DNA of 64,000 nucleotides from Alteromonas confluentis (GCF_001757105.1 NZ_MDHN01000037.1:124001-188000); one strand, 5' to 3'. Positions 51,331 to 61,256 are shown, numbered from the stretch's first letter. The notes: generated from the sequence alone by a model not told the origin. Made by a program: numbers and translations.

Positions 51331-52736
51331 CCCTGTTTTCCCGGATTAACCCAGCCCGGCGTGTTGTCGGGCGTTTGTTTTTGTGGTTCTGGATAACCTT
51401 TATTTTCACGGCGGTGACTACCTTCTATGCCGTGAATTTCTTTACTGGTAACGTCGAAATTAGTCCGCCGAAAGGCCAGGATATCGCTTCGCTCAACGAG
51501 GCCCGTGACGCCATTTTGTCGATGGCGAAAAACAGTAATGAAGCACTCAGTTTGAAGGAAATGGTGCGCCGCGCTGATCGGGTAAACCGCCATCACATTA
51601 TTGGTGTCGATCTCGCTTCCGGGAATATCCTTCGTCATGCAGGGCCGCCTATGCACCCTGATGAATTAAGAGACATAGAACGTCTGTCTGAGCAACCTTC
51701 ACCTCTGTCTTTAATCCGCAGAAACTTCGAAACCGTGGGGCCGGTAAAGCTCAATGTAGGGGCAAAAGAGATTGCCCTTTTTATGATGCGACCTAATGGG
51801 CCTCCAACGGGTGAAATCTCCGTTATCTATTTCTTATGTATCGCCCTGGTAATTACCATTGTGCTTTCATATCTGTTTGCCCGCTCGCTAGTTAAGCCGA
51901 TTAAACAATTGCAACAAAGCAGTAAGGCGTTGGCGGCTGGAAATTGGAAAGCCCGTGTTGAAAGACCCGCTTTGCGCAGAGACGAACTAGGCGAGCTGTC
52001 TCGCGATTTTAATGCCATGGCCAGTCAGCTGGAAAAAATGTGGCAGGGCCAGCAGCGCTTGTTGGCCGATATTTCTCATGAGTTGCGCTCGCCATTAGCC
52101 AGATTACAGATGGCGTTAGGGATTGCTCACCAGCAGGATGTCGACCCTGCAACACTTATCCGGATTGAGCGAGAAGCAGAGCGCATGGAGGCATTGGTGG
52201 CCCAATTGCTTACTCTGACCCGTGCTGAGTCAGCGGTACCGCAGTTTGATTCACTTTCTTTAGAGGAAGTGTTCCAAAGTACGTTGGCTGATGCGACGTT
52301 CGAGGCGGGTAATCATGGTAAAAAAGTTGAAGTGTCACCGTTTCCAAGTGCCAAGGTTGTGGTTAACCATACAATGATTTGCAGTGCGGTGGAAAACGTC
52401 ATACGCAATGCCATTCGTTATGCCGAGTCTTGCGTGTCGGTATGTTTTACGGTGACCGATACCCATTGGGAAGTCGTTGTGAGCGACGACGGGCCGGGCC
52501 TCGATGAAGCAGATTGTAAATCTATCTTTTCCCCGTTTTACCGGGCAAGCCTTGCCCGCGACAGAGAATCCGGTGGTGTTGGGTTGGGCCTTGCCATTGC
52601 AAAAGCGGCAGTGGAAATGCATCATGGCGAGATTCACGCAACCCGAAATACGTCCGGTGGCCTCGCGGTATCCATAGCCGTGCCGATGGACGGGCAGAAG
52701 CAATGGAACGGAAACTCTCCTCAGAGCACCAATTAA
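51327..52736 (+). CDS. cpxA: CpxA-like sensor histidine kinase
   Basis: A 469-residue inner-membrane kinase. Transmembrane helix 1 is at about 17-38, a periplasmic sensor at 39-162, and helix 2 at 164-187. It has a HAMP domain (about 187-240), H-box with His251 (ADISHELRSPLARL), N-box ENVIRNAIRY, and G-boxes DDGPGLD and GVGLGLAIAK. The phospho-His context SHELRSPL is typical of CpxA. It is coupled to cpxR by a 4-nt overlap and overlaps the downstream pldB by 34 nt. Confidence 0.9.
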   Translation: MTLFSRINPARRVVGRLFLWFWITFIFTAVTTFYAVNFFTGNVEISPPKGQDIASLNEARDAILSMAKNSNEALSLKEMVRRADRVNRHHIIGVDLASGNILRHAGPPMHPDELRDIERLSEQPSPLSLIRRNFETVGPVKLNVGAKEIALFMMRPNGPPTGEISVIYFLCIALVITIVLSYLFARSLVKPIKQLQQSSKALAAGNWKARVERPALRRDELGELSRDFNAMASQLEKMWQGQQRLLADISHELRSPLARLQMALGIAHQQDVDPATLIRIEREAERMEALVAQLLTLTRAESAVPQFDSLSLEEVFQSTLADATFEAGNHGKKVEVSPFPSAKVVVNHTMICSAVENVIRNAIRYAESCVSVCFTVTDTHWEVVVSDDGPGLDEADCKSIFSPFYRASLARDRESGGVGLGLAIAKAAVEMHHGEIHATRNTSGGLAVSIAVPMDGQKQWNGNSPQSTN

Positions 52737-53665
52737 CGGTTCAACCGCAAGTCATTACCGACTTCTGGCAGCGCCATGTTAAAACCGGCACATTAAAAGC
52801 TGCAGATAACATTCGTTTGGCGTACGCCTATAGCGTTCCGCAGAATGCCCGGGGGACGGTGGTTATCTCCAGTGGACGTATTGAAGCCTATCTGAAATAC
52901 CAGGAAGTGGTGTTCGACTTCTTTCACCATGGCTATGCGGTATTCATTCTCGATCATCGCGGACAGGGGCTATCTTCGCGGATGACGGAAAATCCCCACC
53001 AGGGCTATGTAGAGCACTTCGATCAGTATGTCGCTGACATGGAAACGTTTATCGAGCAAAAGGTGAAAGTACTTCAACCTAAGGGCCCGCGATATCTTGT
53101 CGGACACAGCATGGGTTGTGCAATTGGTGTGCTCACCGCACTTAAGCATCCAGATTACTTTGATAAGCTCGTGTTTTGCTCGCCCATGTTTGGTATTCGC
53201 CCGGCATTACCGCGCTGGCTGGCGAATCAGTTGCTGAACCACTTTACCCGCAAATTTACCAAGGCAGGTTTAGCCACAGATTATTTTGTTGGTCAAAAAG
53301 ATTACCTGCCCCCAACTTTCGAAAACAACCATTTAACCCATAGTCGTATCCGATATCGTTTATTCAGAATGCTCTACGCAGAACAACCGGCGTTGCAATT
53401 GGGTGGCGTTACTATTCATTGGCTTCGCGCGGCATTGCACGTGATAGATATTATCGAGTCGAGAGCGAGTGAACTGAATCAACCTTGTTTGTTACTGAGC
53501 GCAGGTAGCGATACGGTGGTTGATAATCGACGGCAGATGCGGGTAGCGCAGAAGCTCAAAGCCGTAACGGTAAAATCGTTACCGGGGGCTTACCACGAGT
53601 TGTTTATCGAAAAAGACGATATTCGCAAGGATACATTTGAAGCCATCTTTGATTTTCTCGCCTAG
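52703..53665 (+). CDS. pldB: Lysophospholipase L2-like alpha/beta hydrolase
   Basis: A 320-residue alpha/beta hydrolase similar to PldB and monoacylglycerol lipases. The nucleophile elbow is GHSMG (Ser136), with the family HRGQGLSSRM stretch at 85-93, an acid in SAGSDTVVDN and His in GAYHELFIEK. It would degrade lysophospholipids at the inner membrane. The only plausible start overlaps cpxA by 34 nt, so the gene is probably expressed with cpxRA, linking membrane lipid repair with envelope stress. Confidence 0.88.
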   Translation: MERKLSSEHQLTVQPQVITDFWQRHVKTGTLKAADNIRLAYAYSVPQNARGTVVISSGRIEAYLKYQEVVFDFFHHGYAVFILDHRGQGLSSRMTENPHQGYVEHFDQYVADMETFIEQKVKVLQPKGPRYLVGHSMGCAIGVLTALKHPDYFDKLVFCSPMFGIRPALPRWLANQLLNHFTRKFTKAGLATDYFVGQKDYLPPTFENNHLTHSRIRYRLFRMLYAEQPALQLGGVTIHWLRAALHVIDIIESRASELNQPCLLLSAGSDTVVDNRRQMRVAQKLKAVTVKSLPGAYHELFIEKDDIRKDTFEAIFDFLA

Positions 53666-53670
53666 TCGAT

Positions 53671-53693
53671 AAGTCCGATACCAGGACTTTTTT
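53671..53693 (+). terminator. Short intrinsic terminator after pldB
   Basis: A 6-bp stem (aagtcc 53671-53676 with ggactt 53684-53689) and a 7-nt loop lead into a run of six T, just after the pldB stop. The short stem suggests moderate efficiency. It would end the cpxRA-pldB transcript. The remaining 254 bp up to 53947 hold no visible gene, only the upstream region of the next small gene. Confidence 0.7.
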
Positions 53694-53947
53694 ACAAAAG
53701 TGTCTCTGATTTTCACACCATGTAGTGCTTTTCACATTGAGAGTAGAAGGGCGATTTTCTCATACTTTTCTATAACGTTCTGATCGCCAAGCATTTTTAA
53801 TGAAATATTTATTACACAGAAAATTGCGGTATGGCTCATGCACTACTAAAGTCTATAGAGTGAAGAAATCCCTACGTTGTGTCTTCACTTTGTGAAATTT
53901 AGACGACAGTGAGACCGCCCATAGAGTAGCGGCATAAGGCAGAAACA

Positions 53948-54151
53948 ATGCAAAAATATGATTTTCTTCGTACTATGAAATTAAAAGCGCCAGTAAATAC
54001 TGATTTATCATCTGTTTATGGTCACTCAGTGAATACTTTCAGCCCACTTTCGGACCGTCTGGCAAAATTTGCCGGTAGTCCAGTATCACACCGCAAAGCC
54101 CGTCGGTGGGCCGCTATGGCACAAACAAACCGGGTTCTTAACGCACTGTAA
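53948..54151 (+). CDS. Hypothetical small basic protein
   Basis: A 67-residue frame from an ATG with AAGGCAG about 6 nt upstream. The product is basic toward its C-terminus (SHRKARRWAAMAQTNRVLNAL) with no hydrophobic segment or known domain. It has its own noncoding surroundings and is followed by a structured stretch (AAGCC...CACAG pairing with CTGTGGGCTT, 54152-54215). I do not recognise it. A small DNA- or RNA-associated protein is conceivable from charge alone, but unproven. Confidence 0.55.
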   Translation: MQKYDFLRTMKLKAPVNTDLSSVYGHSVNTFSPLSDRLAKFAGSPVSHRKARRWAAMAQTNRVLNAL

Positions 54152-54272
54152 AAGCCCGTTGCACCAAAATGGCTCACAGGTAGGAACTTCTTCCCCCGTT
54201 CCACTGTGGGCTTGTTAACCCGCGTATCACGCCGTATCCTTGCTTCCCCTAGTATGACACCGTGATCCCAGA

Positions 54273-54737
54273 ATGCTTGATATAGTACTTTACCAGCCTG
54301 AAATTCCCCCGAACACTGGCAACATAATTAGACTGTGTGCGAATACAGGATTTGCACTTCACCTAATTGAGCCTCTAGGTTTCGAGTGGGATGATAAACG
54401 TGTACGTCGGGCAGGTCTGGACTACCACGAGTTTGCCGAAGTTAAGCGTCACGCCGATCTCAATGCCTACCTGGAAACACAGCAGCCACAACGAATATTT
54501 GCCTGTACTACCAAGGGAAAAGCTTTTCATAGTGACGTGCAGTATCAAAAGGGTGACGCACTAATTTTTGGCCCAGAGACGCGCGGATTGCCTGATGATT
54601 TTATTCAGTCACTGCCGCCAGAGCAGCGTGTTCGTATTCCTATGCTACCAGACAGTCGTAGCATGAATTTGTCTAATGCCGTCTCTGTTTTTGTGTACGA
54701 AAGCTGGCGTCAGCTTGGTTACGATGGCGCGCGTTAA
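54273..54737 (+). CDS. trmL: tRNA (cytidine/uridine-34 2'-O)-methyltransferase
   Basis: A 154-residue SPOUT-class methyltransferase that modifies the wobble nucleotide of some leucine tRNAs. It matches TrmL throughout: [21 protein letters not shown] at the start, [11 protein letters not shown] for SAM binding in the trefoil knot, and [15 protein letters not shown] at the end. It stands alone between the small hypothetical gene and the macA operon. Confidence 0.95.
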   Translation: MLDIVLYQPEIPPNTGNIIRLCANTGFALHLIEPLGFEWDDKRVRRAGLDYHEFAEVKRHADLNAYLETQQPQRIFACTTKGKAFHSDVQYQKGDALIFGPETRGLPDDFIQSLPPEQRVRIPMLPDSRSMNLSNAVSVFVYESWRQLGYDGAR

Positions 54738-54870
54738 CCCCCTTCGGTAAACCTATTCTCACCGTGCGGCTTTTGTTTCTTAAAGTCGAGAAGTGTTAAG
54801 TTGTGCAAAGCGCATGGCAACATGCAGCAGGCTTTTGTATTTTGGGTGTTTTTCAAGTTAAGGACAGACC

Positions 54871-56040
54871 GTGTTTTCAACTGGATCGCACCCATGGGCA
54901 AAAATACTGCTCGTGGTTATCATTATTGCTTTGCCTGTTTACGGCGCCTGGCGATACTTCGCACCCCCCACCCAAAATGTCGAATCCCTGACATTTACCA
55001 CTGCTAAGCAGGGCAATATCGAAAAAAGTATTATTGCTACCGGCCAACTAGAGCCTAAACATTATGTAGTCGTCGGTGCGCAGGTTTCAGGTCAGGTTGA
55101 AAAAATTCACGTTGAAGAAGGCGATGTGGTTGAAGAGGGAGCGGTACTTGTAGATATTGATGCGACCGTTTTCGAAACGCAGGTACAGAATGCTGAAGCA
55201 GCGCTTGAGTCGATGAGAGCACAGTTAGCCCAGCTTGAGGCGGAACGTGAACTGGCCATTCTGCGTGAGAAACGCAACAACAATCTATTCGAACAAAATG
55301 CGGTAAGTGAAGATGTGGCTATCAGTAGTCGCATTGATGTGAAAGTACTGGATTCACGTATTAAAGCCAGTTCTGCACAAATTCGCTCTAACGAGGCGTC
55401 GCTGGCGGGGGACAAAGTGACATTAGGGTTTGCCCGCATCTATGCACCTATCAGCGGGACTATTGCTTCCATCGCCGTGCGTCAGGGCCAAACCCTCAAC
55501 GCCAATCAGAATGCACCAGAACTACTGCAAATTTCAGATTTGACTACCATGACCTTGCGGGCCGAGGTGTCAGAAGCCGACGTAGAGTCAATTTATCGCG
55601 GCATGCCGGTTTACTTCTCGACAATTGGTAACACCAAAAAACGTTATCACTCTACTGTTCGCCAGGTACTTCCCACCCCCACCATTATTAATGATGTTGT
55701 GTTGTATCAGGTACTCATTGACGTTGAAAACCCCGATGGTGTGCTGATGGACTCCATGACTACCCAGGTCTTTTTCATTGAAGACAAGGCGAAAGATACA
55801 CTGGTAGTGCCCCTTGGCGCGGTTAAAGGTCCGCCAGACAGAAAGTTTGTTATGGTTCGCAAGAACAATAATCTGGAGCGTCGCCAGGTTTCTGTGGGCA
55901 TTAGTACCCGTACAGAAGTACAAATTCTATCTGGACTTAGCGAAGGTGAAGAAATCGTAAGCGGACAGATGTCGGCAGGTTCATCGGATGAAAGCGGGCC
56001 CAGAGGATTTGGCGGACCACCGAGGATGCCTCGTGGGTAA
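54871..56040 (+). CDS. macA: MacA-like periplasmic adaptor (membrane fusion protein)
   Basis: A 389-residue membrane fusion protein starting at a GTG with AAGGA 7 nt upstream. It has an N-terminal membrane anchor (about 10-27), a barrel-sandwich lipoyl half (QVSGQVEKIHVEEGDVV), a coiled-coil hairpin (about 98-178), and the second lipoyl half (ARIYAPISGTIASI). The C-terminal membrane-proximal domain is present. It connects MacB with an outer-membrane channel for export of macrolides, lipids or peptides. It overlaps macB by 8 nt. Confidence 0.92.
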   Translation: MFSTGSHPWAKILLVVIIIALPVYGAWRYFAPPTQNVESLTFTTAKQGNIEKSIIATGQLEPKHYVVVGAQVSGQVEKIHVEEGDVVEEGAVLVDIDATVFETQVQNAEAALESMRAQLAQLEAERELAILREKRNNNLFEQNAVSEDVAISSRIDVKVLDSRIKASSAQIRSNEASLAGDKVTLGFARIYAPISGTIASIAVRQGQTLNANQNAPELLQISDLTTMTLRAEVSEADVESIYRGMPVYFSTIGNTKKRYHSTVRQVLPTPTIINDVVLYQVLIDVENPDGVLMDSMTTQVFFIEDKAKDTLVVPLGAVKGPPDRKFVMVRKNNNLERRQVSVGISTRTEVQILSGLSEGEEIVSGQMSAGSSDESGPRGFGGPPRMPRG

Positions 56041-57967
56041 GCCTTCTCTCATCGAACTTAACAATGTGGTGCGAAGCTACCAGACAGAAGGCACTGAAGT
56101 TCGTGCCCTGGATGGAATTTCACTGACAATCCGTAAGGGCGAGTTTGTTGCCATTATGGGTCAGTCTGGCTCAGGGAAATCCACGCTGATGAATATTCTC
56201 GGCTGCCTGGATACACCTTCTGCGGGTAGTTACACCATTAACGGGCATAACGTTAATTCACTGACACAGGAACAGCTGTCGGCACTGCGCTTAAAAACCT
56301 TCGGCTTCGTGTTTCAGCGTTATCAGCTACTGGCCAGCCATTCCGCCATTGAGAACGTGGCACTGCCTGCCATTTACAGTAATACCGACAAGCCGGAACG
56401 TGAAAAGCGGGCGGCAGAATTGTTGACCCGGTTGGGCTTAGGCGATCGCCTTGAGCATCGTCCTGGTGAGATGTCGGGTGGACAACAGCAACGGGTTTCC
56501 GTTGCCAGGGCGCTTATCAACGGTGCAGAGGTTATTCTTGCCGATGAGCCAACTGGTGCCCTCGACTCAGCCAGTGGCGAGCAATTGCTTGCGTTGCTTA
56601 AAGAGCTGCATGGTGAAGGCGTTACCATAATTCTTATCACCCACGATCCTGCCGTGGCAGAACATGCCGAACGTCAGGTGCATTTGCTGGATGGGAAAAT
56701 CGTATCGGACAGCGGCGAAGCTGTGCCGGAAGAAACACCCCAAGAGGGTACGCAGGGCGCTGTTCAGGCGTTTCGAAGTATTTCCGGCGCTGCTGCACTC
56801 GGTATGGCATTTTCCTCTCTACGGCTTAACTGGTTTCGTACACTGCTAACACTACTTGGCATCATTATCGGTGTTGCTGCCGTGGTGACGATGATGGCCA
56901 TTGGCGAGGGCGGTAAACAAGATGTACTAAAGCGCATTGAAGCCATTGGTACCAATCTTATTTCTGTGCGTCCGGGCGGGCGAAATATGCGTAACTCGGG
57001 AGATGTCGCCACATTAACACTGGCCGATGCAGATGCATTGAGAGACATCCCCGGAGTGATGTACGTTGCACCCGAGCGCTCTTCCCGAAATACCATGCGC
57101 TATGGTGAAAACGACTTTTCTGGCCGGATTAAAGGCTCCACACCGGATTACCTTCACGTGAAAGATTGGGAGATAGCCCAGGGCGTGTTTTTCACTGAGG
57201 AAGATGTGAGGAATTACGCACCCGTCGTGGTGATCGGTGACACCGTTGCTGAAACTCTTTTCGAAGATAAAATGCAAGCAGTGGGTAAGTACATACTTAT
57301 GTCAAACTCGCTGTATCAGGTGATTGGGGTATTAAAATCAAAAGGCGCAACCGCTGGTGGTAGCGATCAGGATGATGAAGTACTGATCCCGGTAACGACC
57401 GGGCGACTGAAGGTTTTCGGCCGTGATTACTTAAGCGGCATTACCATTAAGGCATCGGGCTCTGATGTTGCCTCACAAGTGAAAGACGCGGTATTGGAAA
57501 CACTCAAACAGCGCCATGGAGCAGAAGATGTCATGGTGTTCACCACTGATTCTCTGGTGGAAGCGGTAACGGAAACCCAGAATACGTTGACCTGGCTGTT
57601 AGCTTCAGTTGCGGCAATCTCGCTGTTTGTAGGCGGTATTGGCGTAATGAATATTATGCTGGTAAACGTGTCAGAGCGTAAGCGGGAAATCGGCCTGCGA
57701 ATGGCTACCGGGGCTAAGCCTGCAGATATTCTCAAGCAGTTTAATATTGAAGCCTGGGTCGTCTGCATTCTGGGTGGCGCTGTGGGCATTGTACTGGGCT
57801 ATGGTGTCATTCTCATCGTTTCCCAGTTTTCGATTTCCGTTGCGTATACCTTAATGCCGCCCGTGCTGGCATTTATTACCTCATTGCTGGTTGGTGTATT
57901 GTTCGGCTATGCGCCCGCACTCAAAGCATCCCGTCTTAGCCCTATAGAAGCCTTGTCAGAGGATTAA
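56033..57967 (+). CDS. macB: MacB-like ABC transporter, ATPase plus permease
   Basis: A 644-residue fused ABC exporter. The GTG at 56033 has GAGGA 6 nt upstream; an in-frame ATG at 55988 would overlap macA more. Walker A is GQSGSGKST (43-51), the signature MSGGQQQR and Walker B VILADEPTGALD follow. The permease part has one transmembrane helix at about 267-290, a large periplasmic domain, then three helices (about 520-640). It belongs to the tripartite MacAB type and shares its operon with the adaptor and an outer-membrane protein. Confidence 0.94.
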   Translation: MGKPSLIELNNVVRSYQTEGTEVRALDGISLTIRKGEFVAIMGQSGSGKSTLMNILGCLDTPSAGSYTINGHNVNSLTQEQLSALRLKTFGFVFQRYQLLASHSAIENVALPAIYSNTDKPEREKRAAELLTRLGLGDRLEHRPGEMSGGQQQRVSVARALINGAEVILADEPTGALDSASGEQLLALLKELHGEGVTIILITHDPAVAEHAERQVHLLDGKIVSDSGEAVPEETPQEGTQGAVQAFRSISGAAALGMAFSSLRLNWFRTLLTLLGIIIGVAAVVTMMAIGEGGKQDVLKRIEAIGTNLISVRPGGRNMRNSGDVATLTLADADALRDIPGVMYVAPERSSRNTMRYGENDFSGRIKGSTPDYLHVKDWEIAQGVFFTEEDVRNYAPVVVIGDTVAETLFEDKMQAVGKYILMSNSLYQVIGVLKSKGATAGGSDQDDEVLIPVTTGRLKVFGRDYLSGITIKASGSDVASQVKDAVLETLKQRHGAEDVMVFTTDSLVEAVTETQNTLTWLLASVAAISLFVGGIGVMNIMLVNVSERKREIGLRMATGAKPADILKQFNIEAWVVCILGGAVGIVLGYGVILIVSQFSISVAYTLMPPVLAFITSLLVGVLFGYAPALKASRLSPIEALSED

Positions 57968-57968
57968 T

Positions 57969-59342
57969 ATGAACAATAAATCTGTTGGCTTGCTCGTGGC
58001 CGCTATGCTTTCGGGCTGCGCTTACTCACCTACCGAGCAGGCTTATCGTGAGCACATTCAAACACCGGACATTTTCGAATTTTACACCGATGCGGATAGC
58101 CAGGTTGAAGTCGAGCAGGACTGGTGGACGGTGTTTGGTTCAACGCCGTTAAATGAGCTCATGACGCGGCTGATGGCTGACAACCTGAGCCTGGAAGAAG
58201 CCCGTATGCGGGTGGACCGGGCGGTTTTACTCCTGGAACAAAGTCGTGCCGATAATATTCCCGATGTGAGTGCCGGTGTAAGCGGGCGGTCCGGCAAGGA
58301 CTTTGATGGTGGAAGTACCTCTAGTAGTTCTTCAGGGAACGTGGGGCTAAGTTATACCTTCGATGTGTGGGGAAGTCGTGAGGCGACTCAGTTAGGGCTC
58401 TCATTGGGCATTGATAGTCAGCGTTTTACTCAACGGAGCGCGGCTCTGCAGGTTCAAGGTCTCTTGGCCAGTGAGTACTTCAACCTATTGTCATTACAGC
58501 AGCGTTTGGTGATCGCACGTAAAAACTACGACGCGGCAGACCAGCTCTATGAATTAGTGCGTATTCGTTTTGAAGAAGGTGATGCATCCGGTATTGAAGT
58601 GAGTCAGCAACAGAATACGTTGCTCACTGCACGTGGCGAACTACTTCGACTCAACAATCAGGCGACATTGAGCCGTCGGGCCATTGCTGCTTTACTGGGT
58701 GATGCGGTACTAACACCTGTAAATAGTGAAGAGTCAATTCTGGCGATGGCAGTGCCGGAAATCAGTCTGTATCAGCCCGCCAGTGTGTTAAAGCAACGCC
58801 CTGATGTGCAAATTGCTGATGTCACATTGCAGCAAGCAGATATTGCCGTATATCAGGCAGGCATTCAGGGGTTACCCGGACTCAGCTTTAGTGCTGATTT
58901 GTCGGTGAGTGATTTGCTCGATTTGGCTTCTGGCTGGAGTGTTGGTGCGGCGCTGAGCAGTGCGGCTACATTATTTGATGGCGGTAGAATTGATGCGGGC
59001 AAAAAGATTGCGGCGACCGACCGCGAGCTGGCGTGGAATAACTTCAGAGCGACGACCATCAATGCTTCGCAGTCGTTGCTGGATGCGCTGGATAACTTCA
59101 CGTATCAAAAGGCAGCGTATGAACTCGATTTGATATCGCTGGAAAATAACGAGCGGTTATACAAGTTGGCGGAAATTCGGTACAAAGCGGGTGATACTGA
59201 CTTCCTGAATTTGTTGAGTGCTCAGCGTAGTTGGTTCTCGGCCCAACTTACTGTGATCACCAGCTATCAGCAATCCCTTGCAGCTGCATCAACGGTGTAC
59301 TTAGAAGCAGGCGGGCGCCCTCAGCTAATCAATCGCCCATAG
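57969..59342 (+). CDS. TolC-like outer-membrane efflux lipoprotein
   Basis: A 457-residue NodT/OprM-type outer-membrane factor. A lipobox LSGC (Cys17) is followed by two repeats of the efflux domain with long helices (about 60-250 and 265-450). The VLKQRPDVQIADVTLQQA stretch is typical. It starts 1 nt after macB, so it completes a macA-macB-outer channel operon. This differs from E. coli, where MacAB uses the separately encoded TolC. Confidence 0.92.
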   Translation: MNNKSVGLLVAAMLSGCAYSPTEQAYREHIQTPDIFEFYTDADSQVEVEQDWWTVFGSTPLNELMTRLMADNLSLEEARMRVDRAVLLLEQSRADNIPDVSAGVSGRSGKDFDGGSTSSSSSGNVGLSYTFDVWGSREATQLGLSLGIDSQRFTQRSAALQVQGLLASEYFNLLSLQQRLVIARKNYDAADQLYELVRIRFEEGDASGIEVSQQQNTLLTARGELLRLNNQATLSRRAIAALLGDAVLTPVNSEESILAMAVPEISLYQPASVLKQRPDVQIADVTLQQADIAVYQAGIQGLPGLSFSADLSVSDLLDLASGWSVGAALSSAATLFDGGRIDAGKKIAATDRELAWNNFRATTINASQSLLDALDNFTYQKAAYELDLISLENNERLYKLAEIRYKAGDTDFLNLLSAQRSWFSAQLTVITSYQQSLAAASTVYLEAGGRPQLINRP

Positions 59343-59393
59343 AGTCACGTGCAGTTGCCTTTTCGCGATTAGCAAAAGTTAGATTTAAAAGAT

Positions 59394-59420
59394 AAAAAAA
59401 GCGAGTGATTACTCGCTTTT
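59394..59420. terminator. Bidirectional terminator overlapping the gpsA stop
   Basis: The stem GCGAGT/ACTCGC with a 4-nt loop (59401-59416) is flanked by seven A on the left and four T on the right. On the minus strand it is followed by seven U. It contains the last codons and stop of gpsA and separates it from the convergent efflux operon. Confidence 0.85.
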
Positions 59421-60410
59421 CAAATCCCTTCCCAGCAACGCAAGGGCAGCTTCTTTTGGCGATTTACCATGATAAAGCACTGCGTAGATTTGCTCGCAGA
59501 TGGGCATCTCTACTTCGTATTTTTTCGCCAGCACATGTACTTCTTCTGTATTGCGATAGCCTTCAACCACTTGACCAATTTCAGTCATTGCTGTTTCAAC
59601 GTCTTTACCCTGACCTAAGGCCAAACCAAAACGACGATTACGTGACTGATTGTCAGTGCAGGTAAGCACCAAATCGCCAAGGCCCGCCATTCCCATGAAA
59701 GTTTCTGGTTGTGCACCCACTTTCACACCAAGACGGGTCAACTCGGCCAGACCTCGGGTAATCAACGCCGTACGGGCATTAGCACCAAAACCTAAACCAT
59801 CTGCCAGGCCGGCACCGATAGCAATGACGTTTTTAACCGCACCACCTAATTGAACACCGATGAAGTCAGGGTTTTTATAAACACGGAACGACCGGGCGCA
59901 ATGGAGTTTGCGGGCAAAATCATCAACCAGGGTTTCGCAGGTGGAAGACAGAGAAATAGCCGTAGGTAAGCCTGCAGCCATTTCTTTGGCAAACGTTGGT
60001 CCTGACAGCACGGCTAGTGGATATTGGTTGCCTAACACATCGAGTGCTACATCACGTAGTAGTCTGCCTGAACCAGGTTCCAAACCTTTGGTGGCCCAGA
60101 TAATACGGTGCTGTGGCTGCAAAATAGGCTTTAAGGTTTCCAGCAGGGCCTTAAAAGCGTGACTGGGTACCACGATAAGAATATCGCGACTGGCTGCAAC
60201 AGCCTTTTCCAGATCAGACTCAACGGTGAGCGCATCGGGAAATGCAGCGCCTGGCAGATAACGGGCATTTTCCCGGTCATTTGCCAATGCATCCATGTGC
60301 GATTTTTCTCGTCCCCACAACAGCGTTGGGTTGCCATTACGGGCCAAACAAAAAGCGAGGGCGGTGCCGTAAGACCCCGCCCCCAATACAGTTATCGAAC
60401 CTGAGTTCAT
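59409..60410 (-). CDS. gpsA: Glycerol-3-phosphate dehydrogenase [NAD(P)+]
   Basis: A 333-residue enzyme making sn-glycerol 3-phosphate for phospholipids. The start carries the Rossmann motif [13 protein letters not shown]. Other landmarks are [16 protein letters not shown], the catalytic-Lys stretch [19 protein letters not shown] and [11 protein letters not shown]. It is 7 nt after secB in yibN-grxC-secB-gpsA. Confidence 0.97.
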   Translation of the reverse strand: MNSGSITVLGAGSYGTALAFCLARNGNPTLLWGREKSHMDALANDRENARYLPGAAFPDALTVESDLEKAVAASRDILIVVPSHAFKALLETLKPILQPQHRIIWATKGLEPGSGRLLRDVALDVLGNQYPLAVLSGPTFAKEMAAGLPTAISLSSTCETLVDDFARKLHCARSFRVYKNPDFIGVQLGGAVKNVIAIGAGLADGLGFGANARTALITRGLAELTRLGVKVGAQPETFMGMAGLGDLVLTCTDNQSRNRRFGLALGQGKDVETAMTEIGQVVEGYRNTEEVHVLAKKYEVEMPICEQIYAVLYHGKSPKEAALALLGRDLKSE

Positions 60411-60417
60411 AACGGTC

Positions 60418-60927
60418 TTATGCGTCTAACTGCTGACTGCCTTCTTGCGCCTGCTGTGCACGTTTCTGCATATAAGCAGCGAAGATAGCGTCAAAATTAA
60501 CCGGAGCCAGGTTAAGAGGAGGGAAAGTTCCACGGTTAACCATGTTAGAAATTGCTTCCCGGGCATAAGGGAACAGCAGGTTAGGGCAGTAAGAACCCAG
60601 CATAGGTGCTTTAGCCTGGTCTGGCAGTTCAGCGCCCAATACGAAAATACCTGCTTGTTGCACTTCACACAGGAACGCAGTTTCTTCGCCCATAGACGCA
60701 GTAACCGTTACTGACAGTACAACCTCAAATGCGTTTTCACCCACAACATTGGTTGAGGTATCGATATCGAGTTTAACTTCAGGCTTCCATTCCTTTTGGA
60801 AGATTGCCGGTGCATTTGGCGACTCAAAAGAGATATCTTTTGTGTAGATACGCTGGATGTTTAATTGAGGACCCGGGGCTTGCTGGCCTGCCTCTGCGCC
60901 GTTTGTGTTCTGATTTTCTTCAGCCAT
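60418..60927 (-). CDS. secB: Protein-export chaperone SecB
   Basis: A 169-residue chaperone that keeps preproteins unfolded and passes them to SecA. The stretches [36 protein letters not shown] and [14 protein letters not shown] are diagnostic. It has the usual length with an acidic N-terminal extension. Order and strand match grxC-secB-gpsA. Confidence 0.97.
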   Translation of the reverse strand: MAEENQNTNGAEAGQQAPGPQLNIQRIYTKDISFESPNAPAIFQKEWKPEVKLDIDTSTNVVGENAFEVVLSVTVTASMGEETAFLCEVQQAGIFVLGAELPDQAKAPMLGSYCPNLLFPYAREAISNMVNRGTFPPLNLAPVNFDAIFAAYMQKRAQQAQEGSQQLDA

Positions 60928-60974
60928 GATAATTCCTGAATGCTTATTACGTTCTTGTTGAAACGAGTTATTAA

Positions 60975-61232
60975 TTATTGCGCAAGAAGCGCATCGAGTT
61001 TTTGTTGCGATTCCAGAGCAAACAAATCATCACATCCACCTACGTGGGTATCGTTGATAAAGATTTGTGGTACGGTCCAGCCGCCATTTGCTCGTTCGAT
61101 CATTACGTCGCGTAGTTCAGGCTGCACATCAATGGCAATTTCCTCGAACTCCACGCCTTTGTGCGCCAGTAAAGCTTTGGCGCGATGACAATAAGGACAA
61201 TGCCCTTTTGTGTAAATTTCTACCTTGCTCAC
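60975..61232 (-). CDS. grxC: Glutaredoxin 3
   Basis: An 85-residue glutaredoxin with active-site CPYC (Cys12-Cys15), the cis-Pro stretch TVPQIFI and the glutathione-binding GGCDDLFAL. It reduces disulfides with glutathione in the cytoplasm. It lies 24 nt after the rhodanese gene and 47 nt before secB. Confidence 0.95.
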   Translation of the reverse strand: MSKVEIYTKGHCPYCHRAKALLAHKGVEFEEIAIDVQPELRDVMIERANGGWTVPQIFINDTHVGGCDDLFALESQQKLDALLAQ

Positions 61233-61256
61233 AGTTAACTCCTGTGTCTTGCCGGT

